This document shows, piece by piece, positions 1 through 11,284 of a stretch of 64,000 bases of DNA (position 1 is the first letter of the stretch; the number at the start of each line of letters is the position of its first letter). The notes beneath the pieces were generated by a model. That model did no database searches and had not been told where the DNA came from. It was given only the letters and a program-made list of their open reading frames with translations. Origin of the DNA: Craspedostauros australis (taxonomy: Eukaryota > Bacillariophyta > Bacillariophyceae > Mastogloiales > Achnanthaceae); the NCBI GenBank assembly GCA_026770025.1, contig JAMXDE010000019.1, positions 806,001 to 870,000 of the forward strand. The letters run 5' to 3'. Position numbers and translations under genes: made by a program.

Positions 1-958
1 AGAAGTCATAGTATGTGAGAGATGACAAGCCCTTGTTTCCCAGGAGCGATATCAATGCGTCGAACCTTGCCATCTGCTCTTGTCGCGATGACCTGTTCCA
101 AGCATCGGAAACACTGAGCTTCTTCAGGTGTGATGCATCTGAAAGGAGTTGGATGATCTGGTCGATTTCTTGTTGTGAGTAGATGTGGTATCGCTGGTAG
201 ATCCGATAGAAACTGATGTGGAGCTTGTTGATGCGCTTGTTTGACTGGAATAGCTTTGCCAAGCTATCGCAAGTGATGCGGGTCCAGTAAAAGGATACTT
301 CGGTGACGCTGCAATTGCTTGGAGACAGCCATCTGCACAAATCAGCGCCCCCATTGGCGAGCTCACAGCAACTAAACGCAACGTGTTTCGAGTTTTGGGA
401 GATGTTGAACATGAGCTTGTCGCAACCAACAAGATCACATGAATCCAAATGCACACAATGTGTCACAAGAGGGATATCGTGGAGCTGCTTCATCTCCACG
501 AAGTCTTGAGCCAAGCGGATGAATTGGTCGGATGAAGATTCAAATGGGTGTTTGGCAGCCAATCGAAGGACGAAGCGAATCGCTTGCTTGTCTTCTTCTC
601 CGAATTGGTCAATGGTACCGAATTCCAGATTCAGGGATCGAATGCAAATCCGTCCGCAGCCCCTGCGAAGCTGATCGCCCAGTAGAACACGAGGTGATAA
701 AGCAACGTACTTGTGCTGCCGCTTCAGCGATTCCAAGTCAGCAAAGGTGAATCCTGCTTCGATGGCCATGTCCCAGTATTCCATCCGCTTGGGTGTGACA
801 CTGTAGCAGTCGACCCGCTTCGCTAGTAGGCGCTGCACATTGAACACGATCTTCGGTGACAGCTCTTTTCCATGGAGTTGTTTCCAGAAAGTCTTGAAGT
901 CTGAACCATGATGGCTGTCGGTATTGGTGGTGGCGGCAGCATCCATGTTGCGGTTCAT
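1..958 (-). CDS. LRR-like protein, copy 1 (C-terminus off the window)
   Basis: The minus strand is open from an ATG at 958 to the left edge with no stop, so about 319 N-terminal residues are visible and the end is missing. It aligns without gaps of note to the complete paralogue at 4008-5423: both begin MN(R/H)NMD and share the blocks DFKTFWKQLH, KRMEYWDMAIEAGFTFADL, DIPLVTH, SLAKLFQSNKRINKL and LLSDASHLKKL. Spaced Leu/Ile/Cys positions in the second half resemble degenerate leucine-rich repeats, but no strict consensus is kept, so the fold is an inference. No signal peptide or membrane segment is seen. Function unknown. The reading frame is clean, so this is probably a live tandem duplicate and not a relic. 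Confidence 0.7.
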   Translation of the reverse strand, partial: MNRNMDAAATTNTDSHHGSDFKTFWKQLHGKELSPKIVFNVQRLLAKRVDCYSVTPKRMEYWDMAIEAGFTFADLESLKRQHKYVALSPRVLLGDQLRRGCGRICIRSLNLEFGTIDQFGEEDKQAIRFVLRLAAKHPFESSSDQFIRLAQDFVEMKQLHDIPLVTHCVHLDSCDLVGCDKLMFNISQNSKHVAFSCCELANGGADLCRWLSPSNCSVTEVSFYWTRITCDSLAKLFQSNKRINKLHISFYRIYQRYHIYSQQEIDQIIQLLSDASHLKKLSVSDAWNRSSRQEQMARFDALISLLGNKGLSSLTYYDF

Positions 959-1862
959 CCTTTTCTTGTCGTTGCTGTCGTCACTGTTGTTGTTGTTGTC
1001 GTTGTTGCTGTTGTCGCTGCTTCTGCTGATTGTTGTTGTTGCTGATTGTTGCTGCTGGTGGTACGATCGTACGAGTAGATCAGGTAGAGGAGGTAGAGCA
1101 GGTAGAGTATGTGATCCCAAATCAGTTGCGCTTGAATAGCGATTATGATCTCATCTGCTCAAGTTTGCTGTCCTCCATTTCATGATCCTGTGCATTGATC
1201 ACGAAGCAACGTGTCGTCAACCAACACGCCTGCATGGACTTGCGCAGTTCCACCACGGTGCACGGTATGGTATGATGCGACCGTGGATAGCCACATCACG
1301 ATCCGAAGCTGGCTCGCTCATTCGCTCGCTCACACGATACGACCTTCGATCGTGCCCAACTTGGCCACGCTGTGCAGTTGCGCTTCTTCATATGATACCA
1401 TAGTTTGTGTAGTCTGAGTACATCCCTCTGTGATGGTCTTGGGGGAGTCAACTGCGATACCATATGAATACATACTATGTAACATACTTCGGCAGTTGAA
1501 TGTCATCGAACGGATGCAATGGGCGGATCCGCAATGTGAGAAATCCACGATGTGAAGAATCCACCACGATGACTTCTTCCGTGGAAATCAGAGGCGTTTT
1601 TGTGTTTTGTGGTGGGGGTGATGATGACGATCACGATGATGACACCATTCGTGTTTCAATCTGCAACAAACGTATCCAGGACTCATCTCGCCTCACCCAA
1701 TCATTGCGAACCCTGTGGCGATGATGATGGCCATGATGGTGCTGCTGCTACAGACATCGCTGCAGAATACTGATGCAGATCGTCACAACCGCAACGCTCA
1801 CATGATGATCACCGTCGCCATCAAGCATCTATCCACAGAGTACGTATATCAATACTCTCTCT
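1..1862. repeat. Tandem segmental duplication, left copy
   Basis: This stretch (coding region of the LRR-like gene plus about 900 bases upstream of its start) is repeated at roughly 4476-6318, an offset of about 4.46 kb. Similarity extends well into the non-coding upstream part, for example the block starting atttcatgatcctgtgcatt, and stops near 1862 and 6318. The left end lies outside the window. Confidence 0.75.
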
Positions 1863-1977
1863 CTCGTTTCTCTCTGCTTCTAGCGAGAGACTTCGAACAA
1901 TGCCGGCTGGTTGACTTGATCCCTCACTCATTGATCGCCCAACCACAGAGGCAGCCGCAACAAAATGAATCACAGCA
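959..1977. other. Gap: upstream region of LRR-like copy 1
   Basis: No gene seen. The first 900 bases are the duplicated 5' region of the LRR-like gene, with CAA/TTG-type trinucleotide runs near 975-1050. Short ATGGCATCA-like tandem repeats occur at about 1976-2020, at the beginning of the broken monooxygenase gene. Confidence 0.6.
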
Positions 1978-3883
1978 ATGGCAGCAATGACAGCAATGGC
2001 ATCAATGGCATCATTGATGCATCAAAAGAGGATGATTGGTGCCATCTACATTGCGTGCATGGTGCATGGTGGCGGCAACGAACGCACTGTCATCACCATC
2101 CCCGTCATCCTCACTCCAACGCAGAAGCGAAGCAGCAACAGTAGCAGCAGCAACGGGAATGAAAATGAGAATCACCAACCAATACGGAAGATCGCAGTCA
2201 TCGGTGGTGGCATCGCCGGTCTCTCCTTGGCGCATGCCTTCGAAAACATCAGCAACAGCAACGATGCACACAACATTGATGTGACATGCTTCGATGCGAC
2301 ATGCCTCGATGCGAGGCCAGAATTGGACGTCGTCGCAGGTGCGGGTGTGCAGCTTAACGGCGGCATGGCGGTGCTGAAGCAGATCTCTCCGTCCCTGCAG
2401 CGTGCGGTGGCCGATGTCGCGCTGCCGTTGACGACCGTGCGATCCAAGACCACCAATTGGTTCTCATCCAACAAGGAGTTCCAGCTGCTGCACTTCAATC
2501 TCAGACAGATGATCATGGATGTGTGCGGCGACACGACGAAGGCGCTGATCCAAGAGGACGGTGAAGCCATGACGTACCATGCTCCATCATGCGAGGAGTG
2601 TTGCAGGAGGTGTTGCTGGAGGAGCTGAAGACGACGCCCGTACATCTCCGCAAGCAGGTGGCGAATGCGGAACATGAAAAGACGGAGGCACGAGATACCA
2701 TTCATCTTGCGTTTGGAGATGGAACGAGAGAAGAGCCGTGCTGGTACGATATGGTGGTGGGCTGTGATGGTGTCAACAGCGTCGTCAAGCAGTACATCAA
2801 CAACAATGCGCGGTCCCCATCAGACAGCCAACGCAATTCTCCAGCTGTGTACTCTGGTATCCGCATCCGGTACGCCATCCGGGATGTCGCCAACGAGGAC
2901 AGCGACAGTAACAGTGGCAGCCGTAGCGGCGACCAAATGAACAAACCCGCACAAGATTCCATCCTGCAGCAACACTGTGGCAACGGCGCCTACAGCCTCA
3001 CTGACAACTACGGTACTGGTATCAAGCGTGACATCACCAGAGGTTGCTTCATCATCTTCCGCAACGCCTTGCCCTTCTCCAAGCCCGCCGCCAGTAAGGA
3101 TGATGAGAACGTCACTTGGAAGGCATGATCCGAGGCCGAGCGCATCCAGCAACAGATGTGACAGCAGATCGATGATGCCAAGATCCCCACGCACACCACA
3201 AGGCTAATCATCGATCGACTCATCGACAAGGCCGATCGTTTCTTCGAGTTGGGGATCTACTTCCACAGCCCTTTTCGCGGCGGACGAAGGTGATGGTGGC
3301 TACCAACGGTAGCTGCAACGGTAACCGCAATGGAAGCACCTGCGCAGACAAGGCCGCCACCCTGACTGTCTGTGGTGATGCGGCGCACGCCATTCCACAG
3401 TTCCTTGCACAGGGCACCAATCCGGCCATCCAAGGCGTCTGCTGTCTGGCCAACGTCATTCGGCAATACAATGTGCAGTATGATGAACAAGCCAATGGTA
3501 GGAACAGACTCGAAGACATCCTGCAGATAGAATACAAAGACAAGCGATGGTCCACCATCACGTCCACCAAGGACATCACGGTCAAGGCTGGTCTGCTGGG
3601 ATACCTGGAGGCCTCATCGGGGTCGTTGGCCAAGTTCCGGGATTTGTCTTCGACATCATGGACAAGACGGGAGTTGCGAAGAAGATCTTTCTGGATGCTG
3701 CCGCTCCGAGGATACGAGAATGTGTGGAGCGGTGTGAAATCGCGATGTGGTACAGATGTGATGCGGATAGGTTCTGTGGACGGCTTTCGCTTGGTGTTGA
3801 TGGACCAGCCATGCTCGTACGATCCAGACATTCCACACTTCTCACCAAACACAACACGCAGACATAATCATAATCACAAGTGA
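1978..3883 (+). pseudogene. Broken FAD-dependent monooxygenase
   Basis: The translated pieces match the FAD-binding monooxygenase family (p-hydroxybenzoate hydroxylase / zeaxanthin epoxidase / urate hydroxylase type). Visible are the N-terminal dinucleotide fold IAVIGGGIAGLSLA (about 2190-2232), the middle motif MVVGCDGVNSVVKQY (about 2752), and the FAD-contacting CGDAAHAIPQFLAQGTNPAI (about 3370). A family-typical C-terminal stretch, VFDIMDKTGVAKKIFLDAAA, appears only in another frame (about 3646). The gene is interrupted: a frameshift near 2580-2590, in-frame TGA codons at 3126 and 3159, another frameshift near 3285, and a third near 3590. A single intron cannot repair these; an intron over the two TGAs would be only about 55 bases and would remove conserved sequence. 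I therefore call it a pseudogene, although sequencing error cannot be excluded. It lies between the two LRR-like copies. Confidence 0.75.
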
Positions 3884-4007
3884 ACACCTCCCAATCAATC
3901 AATCAACCAATCACCCAACCATCTCCCTTGTTTCATCCTATTCGCACAACAACACACTCACATGCACCAGAGTATCAATACTGTCTTCATGAGCTGTTCT
4001 AATTACT

Positions 4008-5423
4008 CTACGAGCAGAGTACTCCAAGGCCATCCAGGATCGCATCAATCACCGATGTGTCTTTCTTTTCCACACAGCAAGCAGAGGCATCATCAACTCG
4101 GACGAGTCGATCCGCTCTCTTGTCATCCCACGCCTGTTTCAACATCTCACTGCCCTGCAGCAGAAGATGGAAAGTCTCATTGGTGGAACCCATCATACCC
4201 CCATGTTTGTTTGTTCTCATCAGCATCTCCCCAAACAGGGCCAGTGGCCGCGACCATGTCGGAAGGGAACCCAGCACTGCTCTCACCTTGTTGCCATGAT
4301 TTTGTCGCAACCTACGCTCAACAAGCACATTGTACCAATGGGCATGTTCATCAGGCGGGTGTGGACAAATGTCGAGATAGGTGAGTTGGGTGGTCTGCTC
4401 CAAGGCTTGCTGAAGTGCTTCCATTTGTGCCGAGAAGATCTCAGGCGGAACTTCAAACATGGCAGGAGCACTAACGGCAGAGTATCTGAGAGATGACAAG
4501 CTCTTGTTTCCCAGGAGCGATATCAATGGGTCGAACGTTGTCATCTGCTGTTGTTGTGATGACCCAATCCAAGTACCGAAAACCCTGAGCTTCTTCAGGT
4601 GTGATGCATCTGAAAGGAGTTTGATGATCTGGTCGATTTCTTGTTGTGCGTAGTCTTGGTGGACGCCGTTGGTCCGATAGCAAATGATTTCGAGCTTGTT
4701 GATGCGCTTGTTTGACTGGAATAGCTTTGCCAAGCTATCGCAAGTGACTCGGGTGTCCATAAAGGATACTTCGGTGACGCTGCAATTGTTTGGGGAAAGC
4801 CATCTGCACAAATCAGCGCCCCCACTGGCGAGCTTACAAATGTTAAACTCAACGTATTTGGAGTTTTGGGAGATGTTGAACATGAGCGTGTCGCAATCAA
4901 CAAGATCACATGAATACAAATGCACGCGGTGTGTCACAAGAGGGATATCGTGGAGCTGCTTCATCTCCGCGAAGCATGGAGGCAAGTCGATGAATTGGTT
5001 GGATGAAGACTTGGGTGGGTGTTTGGCAGCCAATCGAAGTATGAAGCGAATCGCTTGCTTGTCTGCTTCTCCGAATTGGTCATTGCTGCCGAATTCCAGA
5101 TTCAGGGATCGAATGCGCATCCACCCGCAGCCCCTGCGAAACGAATCGCTGAGTAGAACACGAGATGATAAAGCAACGTTCTTGTGCCGCCGCTTCATCG
5201 ATTTCAAGTCAGCGAAGGTGAATCCTGCTTCGATGGCCATATCCCAGTGTTCCATCCGCTTGGGTTTGACACTGTAGCAGTCGATCTTCCGTCTTGGATG
5301 ACTCTGCACATTGAACTCGGTCTTTGGTGATCGCTTTTTTCGATGAAGTTGTTTCCAGAAAGTCTTGAAGTCTGGATCATTATCGCTGTTGGTGGTGGAG
5401 ACAACATCCATGTTGTGGTTCAT
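4008..5423 (-). CDS. LRR-like protein, copy 2 (complete)
   Basis: Single uninterrupted frame of 471 residues from an ATG at 5423. The N-terminal 90 residues are basic (KRRSPKTEF, HPRRKIDCYSVKPKRMEHW). The middle, about 110-330, has leucine/isoleucine-spaced segments such as IRSLNLEF, NKRINKLEII and SHLKKLRVFG, which suggest degenerate leucine-rich repeats. The C-terminal 100 residues are helical-looking and charged (ETFHLLLQGSEMLKQAW, KRADRLVRVDD). No targeting signal or membrane helix. It is the tandem duplicate of the gene at 1-958, in the same orientation, and the two share their upstream regions. I cannot name a family beyond LRR-like; function unknown. The next stretch with any similarity is only its paralogue. 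Confidence 0.75.
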   Translation of the reverse strand: MNHNMDVVSTTNSDNDPDFKTFWKQLHRKKRSPKTEFNVQSHPRRKIDCYSVKPKRMEHWDMAIEAGFTFADLKSMKRRHKNVALSSRVLLSDSFRRGCGWMRIRSLNLEFGSNDQFGEADKQAIRFILRLAAKHPPKSSSNQFIDLPPCFAEMKQLHDIPLVTHRVHLYSCDLVDCDTLMFNISQNSKYVEFNICKLASGGADLCRWLSPNNCSVTEVSFMDTRVTCDSLAKLFQSNKRINKLEIICYRTNGVHQDYAQQEIDQIIKLLSDASHLKKLRVFGTWIGSSQQQQMTTFDPLISLLGNKSLSSLRYSAVSAPAMFEVPPEIFSAQMEALQQALEQTTQLTYLDICPHPPDEHAHWYNVLVERRLRQNHGNKVRAVLGSLPTWSRPLALFGEMLMRTNKHGGMMGSTNETFHLLLQGSEMLKQAWDDKRADRLVRVDDASACCVEKKDTSVIDAILDGLGVLCS

Positions 5424-6318
5424 CTTTTTCTTTTCGTTGCTGATTGTTGTTGTTGTTCCTGCTGTTGGTACAATCGTACGAGTAGAGCAAGTAGAGCAAG
5501 TAGAACAGTCAGAGCAGGCAGAGTATGTGATCCCAAATCAGTTGCGCTTGGATGGCGATTGTGAGTTCATCTGCTCAAGTTTGCTGTCCTCCATTTCATG
5601 ATCCTGTGCATTGATCACGAAGCAACGTGTCGTCAGTCAACACGCCTGCATGGACTTGCGCAGTTCCATCACGGTGCATGGTATGGCGTGGTATGGTGTG
5701 GCATGGTACGACCGTGGACAGTCACATCATGATCCGAAGCGAGCTGGCTCGCTCGCTCACACGATACAACCTTCGATGGTGCCCAACTTGGCCATGCTGT
5801 GCAGTTGTGCCTCTTCATGTGATACCATAGTACATCCCTCTGTGATGGTCCTGGGGGAGTCAACCACGATACCACTCCGATCGATACACTTCTTCGGCAA
5901 TCGGATGTCATCGAATGACTGCGATGAGCGGATCCACGATGCGACGAATCCACCACGATGACTTCTTCTGTGGAAATCAGAGGCGTTTCTCGCGTTTTGT
6001 CGAGAACATGACGATGGTGATGATGAGCATGACACCATTCGTGTTTCAATCTGCGACAAACGTATCCAGGACTCATCTCGCCTCACTCAATCATTGCGAG
6101 CTCTGTGGCGAATGGATCAACCGCCAGTCTTTTGATCGGCACAGAGTGTGTGCGAGGCGATTCGTTCTGTGGTGACGACGATGGTCATGGTGATGGTGGT
6201 GGTGGTGACACTGCAGAAGTCGTCACAGAATACTGATACGGATCGTCACAACTACAGTGCTCAACGATGCTCAACGCTGACATCGAGCGTCTGTCCACAG
6301 AGGACATACCAATACTCG
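4476..6318. repeat. Tandem segmental duplication, right copy
   Basis: Counterpart of 1-1862. It covers most of the LRR-like coding region and about 900 bases upstream. Homology ends around 6318, where this copy continues into a CTGT microsatellite and the left copy into a CTCT-rich tract. Comparing the two copies gives two independent views of the LRR-like gene's 5' region. Confidence 0.75.
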
Positions 6319-6357
6319 GTCTGTCTGTCTATCAATCTTCTTGTCTGTCTATCTATG

Positions 6358-6388
<31 letters not shown>

Positions 6389-6400
6389 GTGTCTGAGTGT
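6319..6400. repeat. CTGT microsatellite
   Basis: An imperfect (CTGT)n run with ATCT interruptions, pure between about 6361 and 6388. It sits exactly where the two duplicated segments stop matching, so it may mark the breakpoint. Confidence 0.85.
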
Positions 6401-9280
6401 GTGTTTCGTTGGTTCGTCCGAGAGAGACGGTGCGGAAGCGCTTTGGACTGCTTTGTGGCGTCAAGATGAAGCGCTGGGCTCATCTTCACTCCGAGGACGA
6501 CCTGGCGCAACCGCACCATTTGCTCTCGTGGTATTCGAAGGTGGAAGTCGAACCAGCATGTCCGCACTCATGAATGTTGCATCAACCGACAAAATCAAGA
6601 TCAACGTCAAGGAAACAGCAAGCTTCGATCTTGAGCCTCCGGCCACCACGAAACACCTCAGGTGGAAGAGAGCAATCGTGCGTTAACAACTACAAGCTGC
6701 TTTGAGATTGCCAATGGCGCCCTTGATCGTACTCTCATGACAAGAGGGTGGATTGGGTGGGTTCCAACAGATTGGCTGCTCGTACAGTACAACCGTCGAA
6801 GCATCATCGTGCATGGTCGATCTCTCTCTACTTCAACTTTCCAACCTCTGGGCCTACCACTATTGCGCCAATCCACTGCTGTCGTCTCGCAGCACTGTTC
6901 ATCCTTGTGATGTGCCTTGCGGCCACTCTGTCCTTCATGAAGGCATCGCAACATAGGTTGAAGGCGGCATTTTCCGACTAATCACCGCGCACTTTTCGTC
7001 TTGGCGTATGGTTCCCCTTATCCCAGACGCTTCGACTCAGGTGTGTGTATTGCATAGTCTGCCTTCGCAATCAATAATTCACAACTGGTCGTCTCCTGAA
7101 GCGATACACGAGACGCTTCCTTTCGTTGTTGTGGCCATACCAATAAATTCACAGCAGGCAACATGATCGTGATGGTGGAGCATCGAATTGTCTCATTGAT
7201 CTTGGCGGACAAGTGGGTCGGATTTTATGTTCAATGTTGTTCTGAATCGGCATGACATCACGCGGCGAAACATCTGGTGGTACCCAACAATGTGCCTCAT
7301 GGAGATCGCCTCTTCGACATCTGAGGATGTTTCCGTCCTGTGCCCTCCCATGAAGCCATCCCGCAACTTTGTGATGTGCTGTTCATCATCCAACAGACCT
7401 TGTCGATTGAAGACGAACCAGCCATCCTGCTGCTCTTGTGGTCGTATTGGCGATGACCGTGCTCGTAGACAAGTGACTACTAACGGTATGGAGAGAGCAG
7501 AGTAGGGCACGATGTTCCATGGGCGCAAGTTGCATGTTGTGTGGTACTCGTAGATATGTTTCGTCAACTGGTTCACATGCCTGCACAAGGAGTGCATGTC
7601 TGTGGCATTGCGCGTTTGTGGAGGCCATTGAGTGGGTGGGTGGGCCATTGACTGATTGAGTGAGTGAGTGAGTGAATGAGTCAATGAGCGCAATACGCAT
7701 GGCACAACACATGACCTCCCACCAACAAAGCACCGCTGTGCTCAAGAGCGATTGCTCCGGCCAGGACATGATCGCCTTCTGGTGCACAATCATGCGTGCA
7801 GATCGTGACTTGAGCAGAGTCGGCCATGACGTTGCAGACTGGAGGTTTCATCACATTCGAAGACTTGGACAGCGTTCAAAGTACGAGTAGGTCGAGGCGG
7901 AACAGAGCAGCGTCGGTCGAAATCGGAATAGTACTCCGCGAACTTATTGGCAACGCAATGTGCCTGCTCGTGCTTTTGCTCATGTTCGTCATCGTCCATA
8001 CCAACCTGACCACAGCGCCTACCACACGACTTGGAGTGGTGATGTCTCACTTTGGATCTCATTTCTTCACGCATGACGTGATCATTCGTGGCGGATGGAG
8101 GTTGCGATCCTGATACATGTGGGCGATTCATTGCTTCATGTGACGAGAACGTCGGCAAGAACATTGCCTGTCGGAGGGCAGAGTCATCGTGCTCGTAGAT
8201 CGTACTTCTTCCAATGAGTTTGTGTCGATGATACCTGGATCACCGCACATGATTGCTCATGGTACCGCCTTCGAGACGTGATCTGGCGTAATCTTGCGTA
8301 ATCTTGTCATTAGGGTATTGACTTCGATAGAGGAGACTAATTGATTCGATGTGGATGGTGTCGGCATGGCACAAAGTGCACGTCCCAGCAAGACTTTTGT
8401 CGCAGGCTCGCTAGTGGGACGCAAATGGGAAACAGATGACACCAATTGTGAGATGACGATCAATGAAAGCGAGGCTGGAAACAAGATCACAGGTTGTGTA
8501 CGTGTAGATTATTTACTCTACTCTCTTCGGACTCGTGCTGGGACGAATGCACCACGTGTCTCCGACACACAATGTCAGGGTAGATACTCAAGGCAACTTA
8601 ACTCCTGCACATCAGCTGGACCGCTTCCAAGTTGTGTTTGTGGCACAAAAGCGGATGCTGATTGTGCTGCGAGGGAACACCGTGCGTCGGGATGATCCAA
8701 CCATCGCAGTCGACAACATGCAACTCGCAGCATGTCAGGGCCACGATCAAAGACGACAAAACATGGGGGAGGCACCGCAAACGAGTGGAATAGTATCACT
8801 TGCACTCTACTGGGACACAGAGCATCGTTGGGGTGCAGGCTCAGCATTTTACCTCTCGCGATGACCTCGGACTCGGGCATCGTGACGGTATTGGACCCAA
8901 CAGTGAGAACAGCCACGTCGAGATAGGGAATAGCGTGGCTTGCAACATGCGTTGCTTGCGCCGATAAGCCTCTATTCCGGTGAAAGCGACGCGAAGGTCT
9001 CCTCTATCAGGAGGATACTGATCAATGCTGGACTTGGAGGCGAAGCCAGACTCGTACCCACTGTTTTTCTCCTCTCATGCGCTGAGCAGAGCATGGTCGT
9101 TCTGTCCGGTTCACCCCATTTCGGTTTGGTAGAATACATTGCTCTCATCCATCATGACTACTGGTCTATTGTACTATACTCTGCACTACTCGTACGTTGA
9201 TTCATCCCGTGGTCGTGTTCCTGCTCTTACTTGTGGCCAGGTTCGTGCTCATGGTCATTCCGGAAAGCAACACGCCTGCA
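6401..9280. other. Gap: no convincing gene
   Basis: Many short frames overlap here but none is long, conserved in an obvious way, or joined to another by good splice sites. Stretches that read somewhat protein-like include plus-strand 6462-6570 and 8560-8860 and minus-strand 7200-7400. They change frame and carry stops, so they may be old gene remnants. A short GAGT/GATT tandem run lies at about 7640-7685. I see no RNA gene. Confidence 0.4.
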
Positions 9281-10006
9281 TCAAGGAGAGGAGGATTGGC
9301 TCCTGGAGAGTGCGGTGTGCTTCCCCATCCCATGGCAAACTTGATGAAGAGGGCGATTTGATTCCTTCCAATCGTTCCTTCCGTTGCTCGTATCTCTCCT
9401 CCCAGCACACACATGGAACGGATGAGACCTAACGTTCATCGTTTGGCCACATCGCCTCCTCTCTTTGGCACCACCAACACCAACAATAGTGAAGATTGAT
9501 CCAATCTGAGGTGATGCGGAACTCGTCAAATTGAGAGAAGCAGCATCCAGATTGCTGCAACAGAGCGCAGTTGCGACAACGCTTGTCACCCTCTGATTGT
9601 GTGAGCGCCTGGAGGTCATCTCCTGCCGGTGTCGCAGGGCGTAATTCTCACGCAGAATGGTGGCGCGTTGCGCCGGAACATGAAGCGACTCACGCAGTTG
9701 GTCGTTTGTGCCGACAAATCGACCACAACATTGTCCACAAAGGGCGATGGCGTCACACGCGTTGGTGGCACTGCCAATTGACATCTCGTCACATTTCCTT
9801 CGGAAAAACGGATATTCTCTGTGATCGCACACACTTATGGCGACGATAGAAGCGTGATTGTTTTCGCAAAGCGGCACATACAACGAAATCAGGGGGCGTA
9901 AGTTGTGACACGCATGCATGTGTTTCGCGATTCGAGCTGCCTCGATGGCTTTGTGGTCGAAGCCGACGCGCAAACGCCAGCCGAAAGCGCGATTGGTTAT
10001 CGTCAT
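9281..10006 (-). CDS. Unrecognised 241-residue ORF
   Basis: An ATG-started frame open for 241 codons. Its first half reads like protein (RLRVGFDHKAIEAARIAKHM, then LRPLISLYVPL) and contains a CGQCCG cysteine cluster near residue 92. The second half is Arg/Ser-rich and less convincing. No domain recognised, no signal peptide. The strand opposite and the sequence upstream (10007-10340) also show protein-like pieces in shifting frames, so this could be the surviving part of an older, longer gene. Treat as a hypothetical ORF. Confidence 0.25.
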   Translation of the reverse strand: MTITNRAFGWRLRVGFDHKAIEAARIAKHMHACHNLRPLISLYVPLCENNHASIVAISVCDHREYPFFRRKCDEMSIGSATNACDAIALCGQCCGRFVGTNDQLRESLHVPAQRATILRENYALRHRQEMTSRRSHNQRVTSVVATALCCSNLDAASLNLTSSASPQIGSIFTIVGVGGAKERRRCGQTMNVRSHPFHVCAGRRDTSNGRNDWKESNRPLHQVCHGMGKHTALSRSQSSSP

Positions 10007-10522
10007 TCAGGCGCGTGCGAGGATCACAATTTCAGGTAGAACCTAGTGCGACGTGCCATCGCCTCGTCTCATTCCCTGGATTGCGTTCTGTTTTCGATGC
10101 AGCGAAGTGTGCGTTGGCGGACAAGGACAGACAACAGGAGCACCAATGCCGCAAATCCTCGCGAGAAGTTGCCCAAGCCGCATTTCCGCATTGGTCTCCA
10201 CACGAACGATACAAACAATCGACGACATCGCCTTTGACACACGCCAACAATGCTCCACGAGCAGAGCAGTCCATTCCGTCTTGTTCTATTCCGACCTCCT
10301 CCCAATCGGCCAATCCACAACTACCATCATCATCCAAGAGAGCTGCAATCTCTGGATTCGAGCCTTCATCGTCTCACAAATCACGATCAGCACCAACCAA
10401 CAAAGCAGCCATCAGCACTGCAACCATCGGCAAGGCAACGCTCCATCCATGCCATCAGAAACATAACACAACATAAAATCAATCCGTTTCAATACATCAA
10501 CAACCACAACTACATCAGCAAA

Positions 10523-11284
10523 ATGGAACAGCAATACACTTCGTACTTCGACAGCTTGCGCTCGACCTACTTCAATGGAGACAGCGGCTCTGACGGCTCC
10601 ATGGACCTGGTGACGGACCGCGCCGTGCGCAGCATCCCCAGACGCCACACGAGACGATACAGCAGCTCCATGCCGGAATCGTCCGATTCCATGCATTCCT
10701 GCACATCGGTGGCCTCCGCACCACCATCGCGGCGATCGAGGAACACGCCCAAGGACCGATGGGCCTCCTGCATGGACGACAATGACACGTGGCTCTATCC
10801 CCAGATCAGCCTGCGAACGCAGCGCACCGCCGACAAGGCACCGCGACGCCGACGCAGCTCCATGGACGACATGACCATCGAGCTGTCACCGTGCAACATG
10901 CGCAGGCTGGCAACGATATCGGCATCGCAGCTGTTTCAGCAAAAGACGACGACCGCCAACCCCCTGGCTCCGCGCAGATCGAGCGATCAGCCTGGATCGC
11001 CGGCCGACGTGAAGATCCAGCTGCCCTGCATGCCACACTCACCGTCGCCGGTGCTGCTGGGATTACCATCACTCGACATCGACGACGATAGTCTCCACAG
11101 CCACAGCAGCAAGTCGTTCGGCTGCGTCCTGGACAACGTCTCGTGCAACCGACCTGCTTTCATTCACCGACAGCGATTCGGAGCATTGGAACGACCTGAC
11201 GCCGGCCTCTTTCAATCGACGAAGGAACGCACACTTCAGTTGATCAACGAAGCCATCGATGCATCGGAGATCTACACCTCTTGA
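10523..11284 (+). CDS. Disordered Ser/Arg-rich protein with RRxS sites
   Basis: Predicted 253 residues from the ATG at 10523, chosen because its context (agcaaaATGG) is strong and because the paralogue-like gene at 61.3 kb starts the same distance from a Tyr-Phe motif. The frame is open further up, to an ATG at 10250, but that part is low-complexity. The protein is Ser-rich and basic with clustered kinase-type sites (RRYSSSM, RRRRSSMDDM, RRSSDQPGS), a KDRW element near residue 77, and a short helical C-terminus (KERTLQLINEAIDASEIYTS). The order Tyr-Phe motif, then DRW, then RRxS-Met-Asp matches the proteins at 39.6 and 61.3 kb. No catalytic domain; probably a regulated scaffold or signalling substrate, which is an inference. 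Confidence 0.6.
   Translation: MEQQYTSYFDSLRSTYFNGDSGSDGSMDLVTDRAVRSIPRRHTRRYSSSMPESSDSMHSCTSVASAPPSRRSRNTPKDRWASCMDDNDTWLYPQISLRTQRTADKAPRRRRSSMDDMTIELSPCNMRRLATISASQLFQQKTTTANPLAPRRSSDQPGSPADVKIQLPCMPHSPSPVLLGLPSLDIDDDSLHSHSSKSFGCVLDNVSCNRPAFIHRQRFGALERPDAGLFQSTKERTLQLINEAIDASEIYTS

Noticed and set aside
3110-3164. A short intron removing the two TGA codons of the monooxygenase
   Set aside because: A GT...AG interval of about 55 bases exists, but it would delete family-typical sequence and leave the other frameshifts unexplained.
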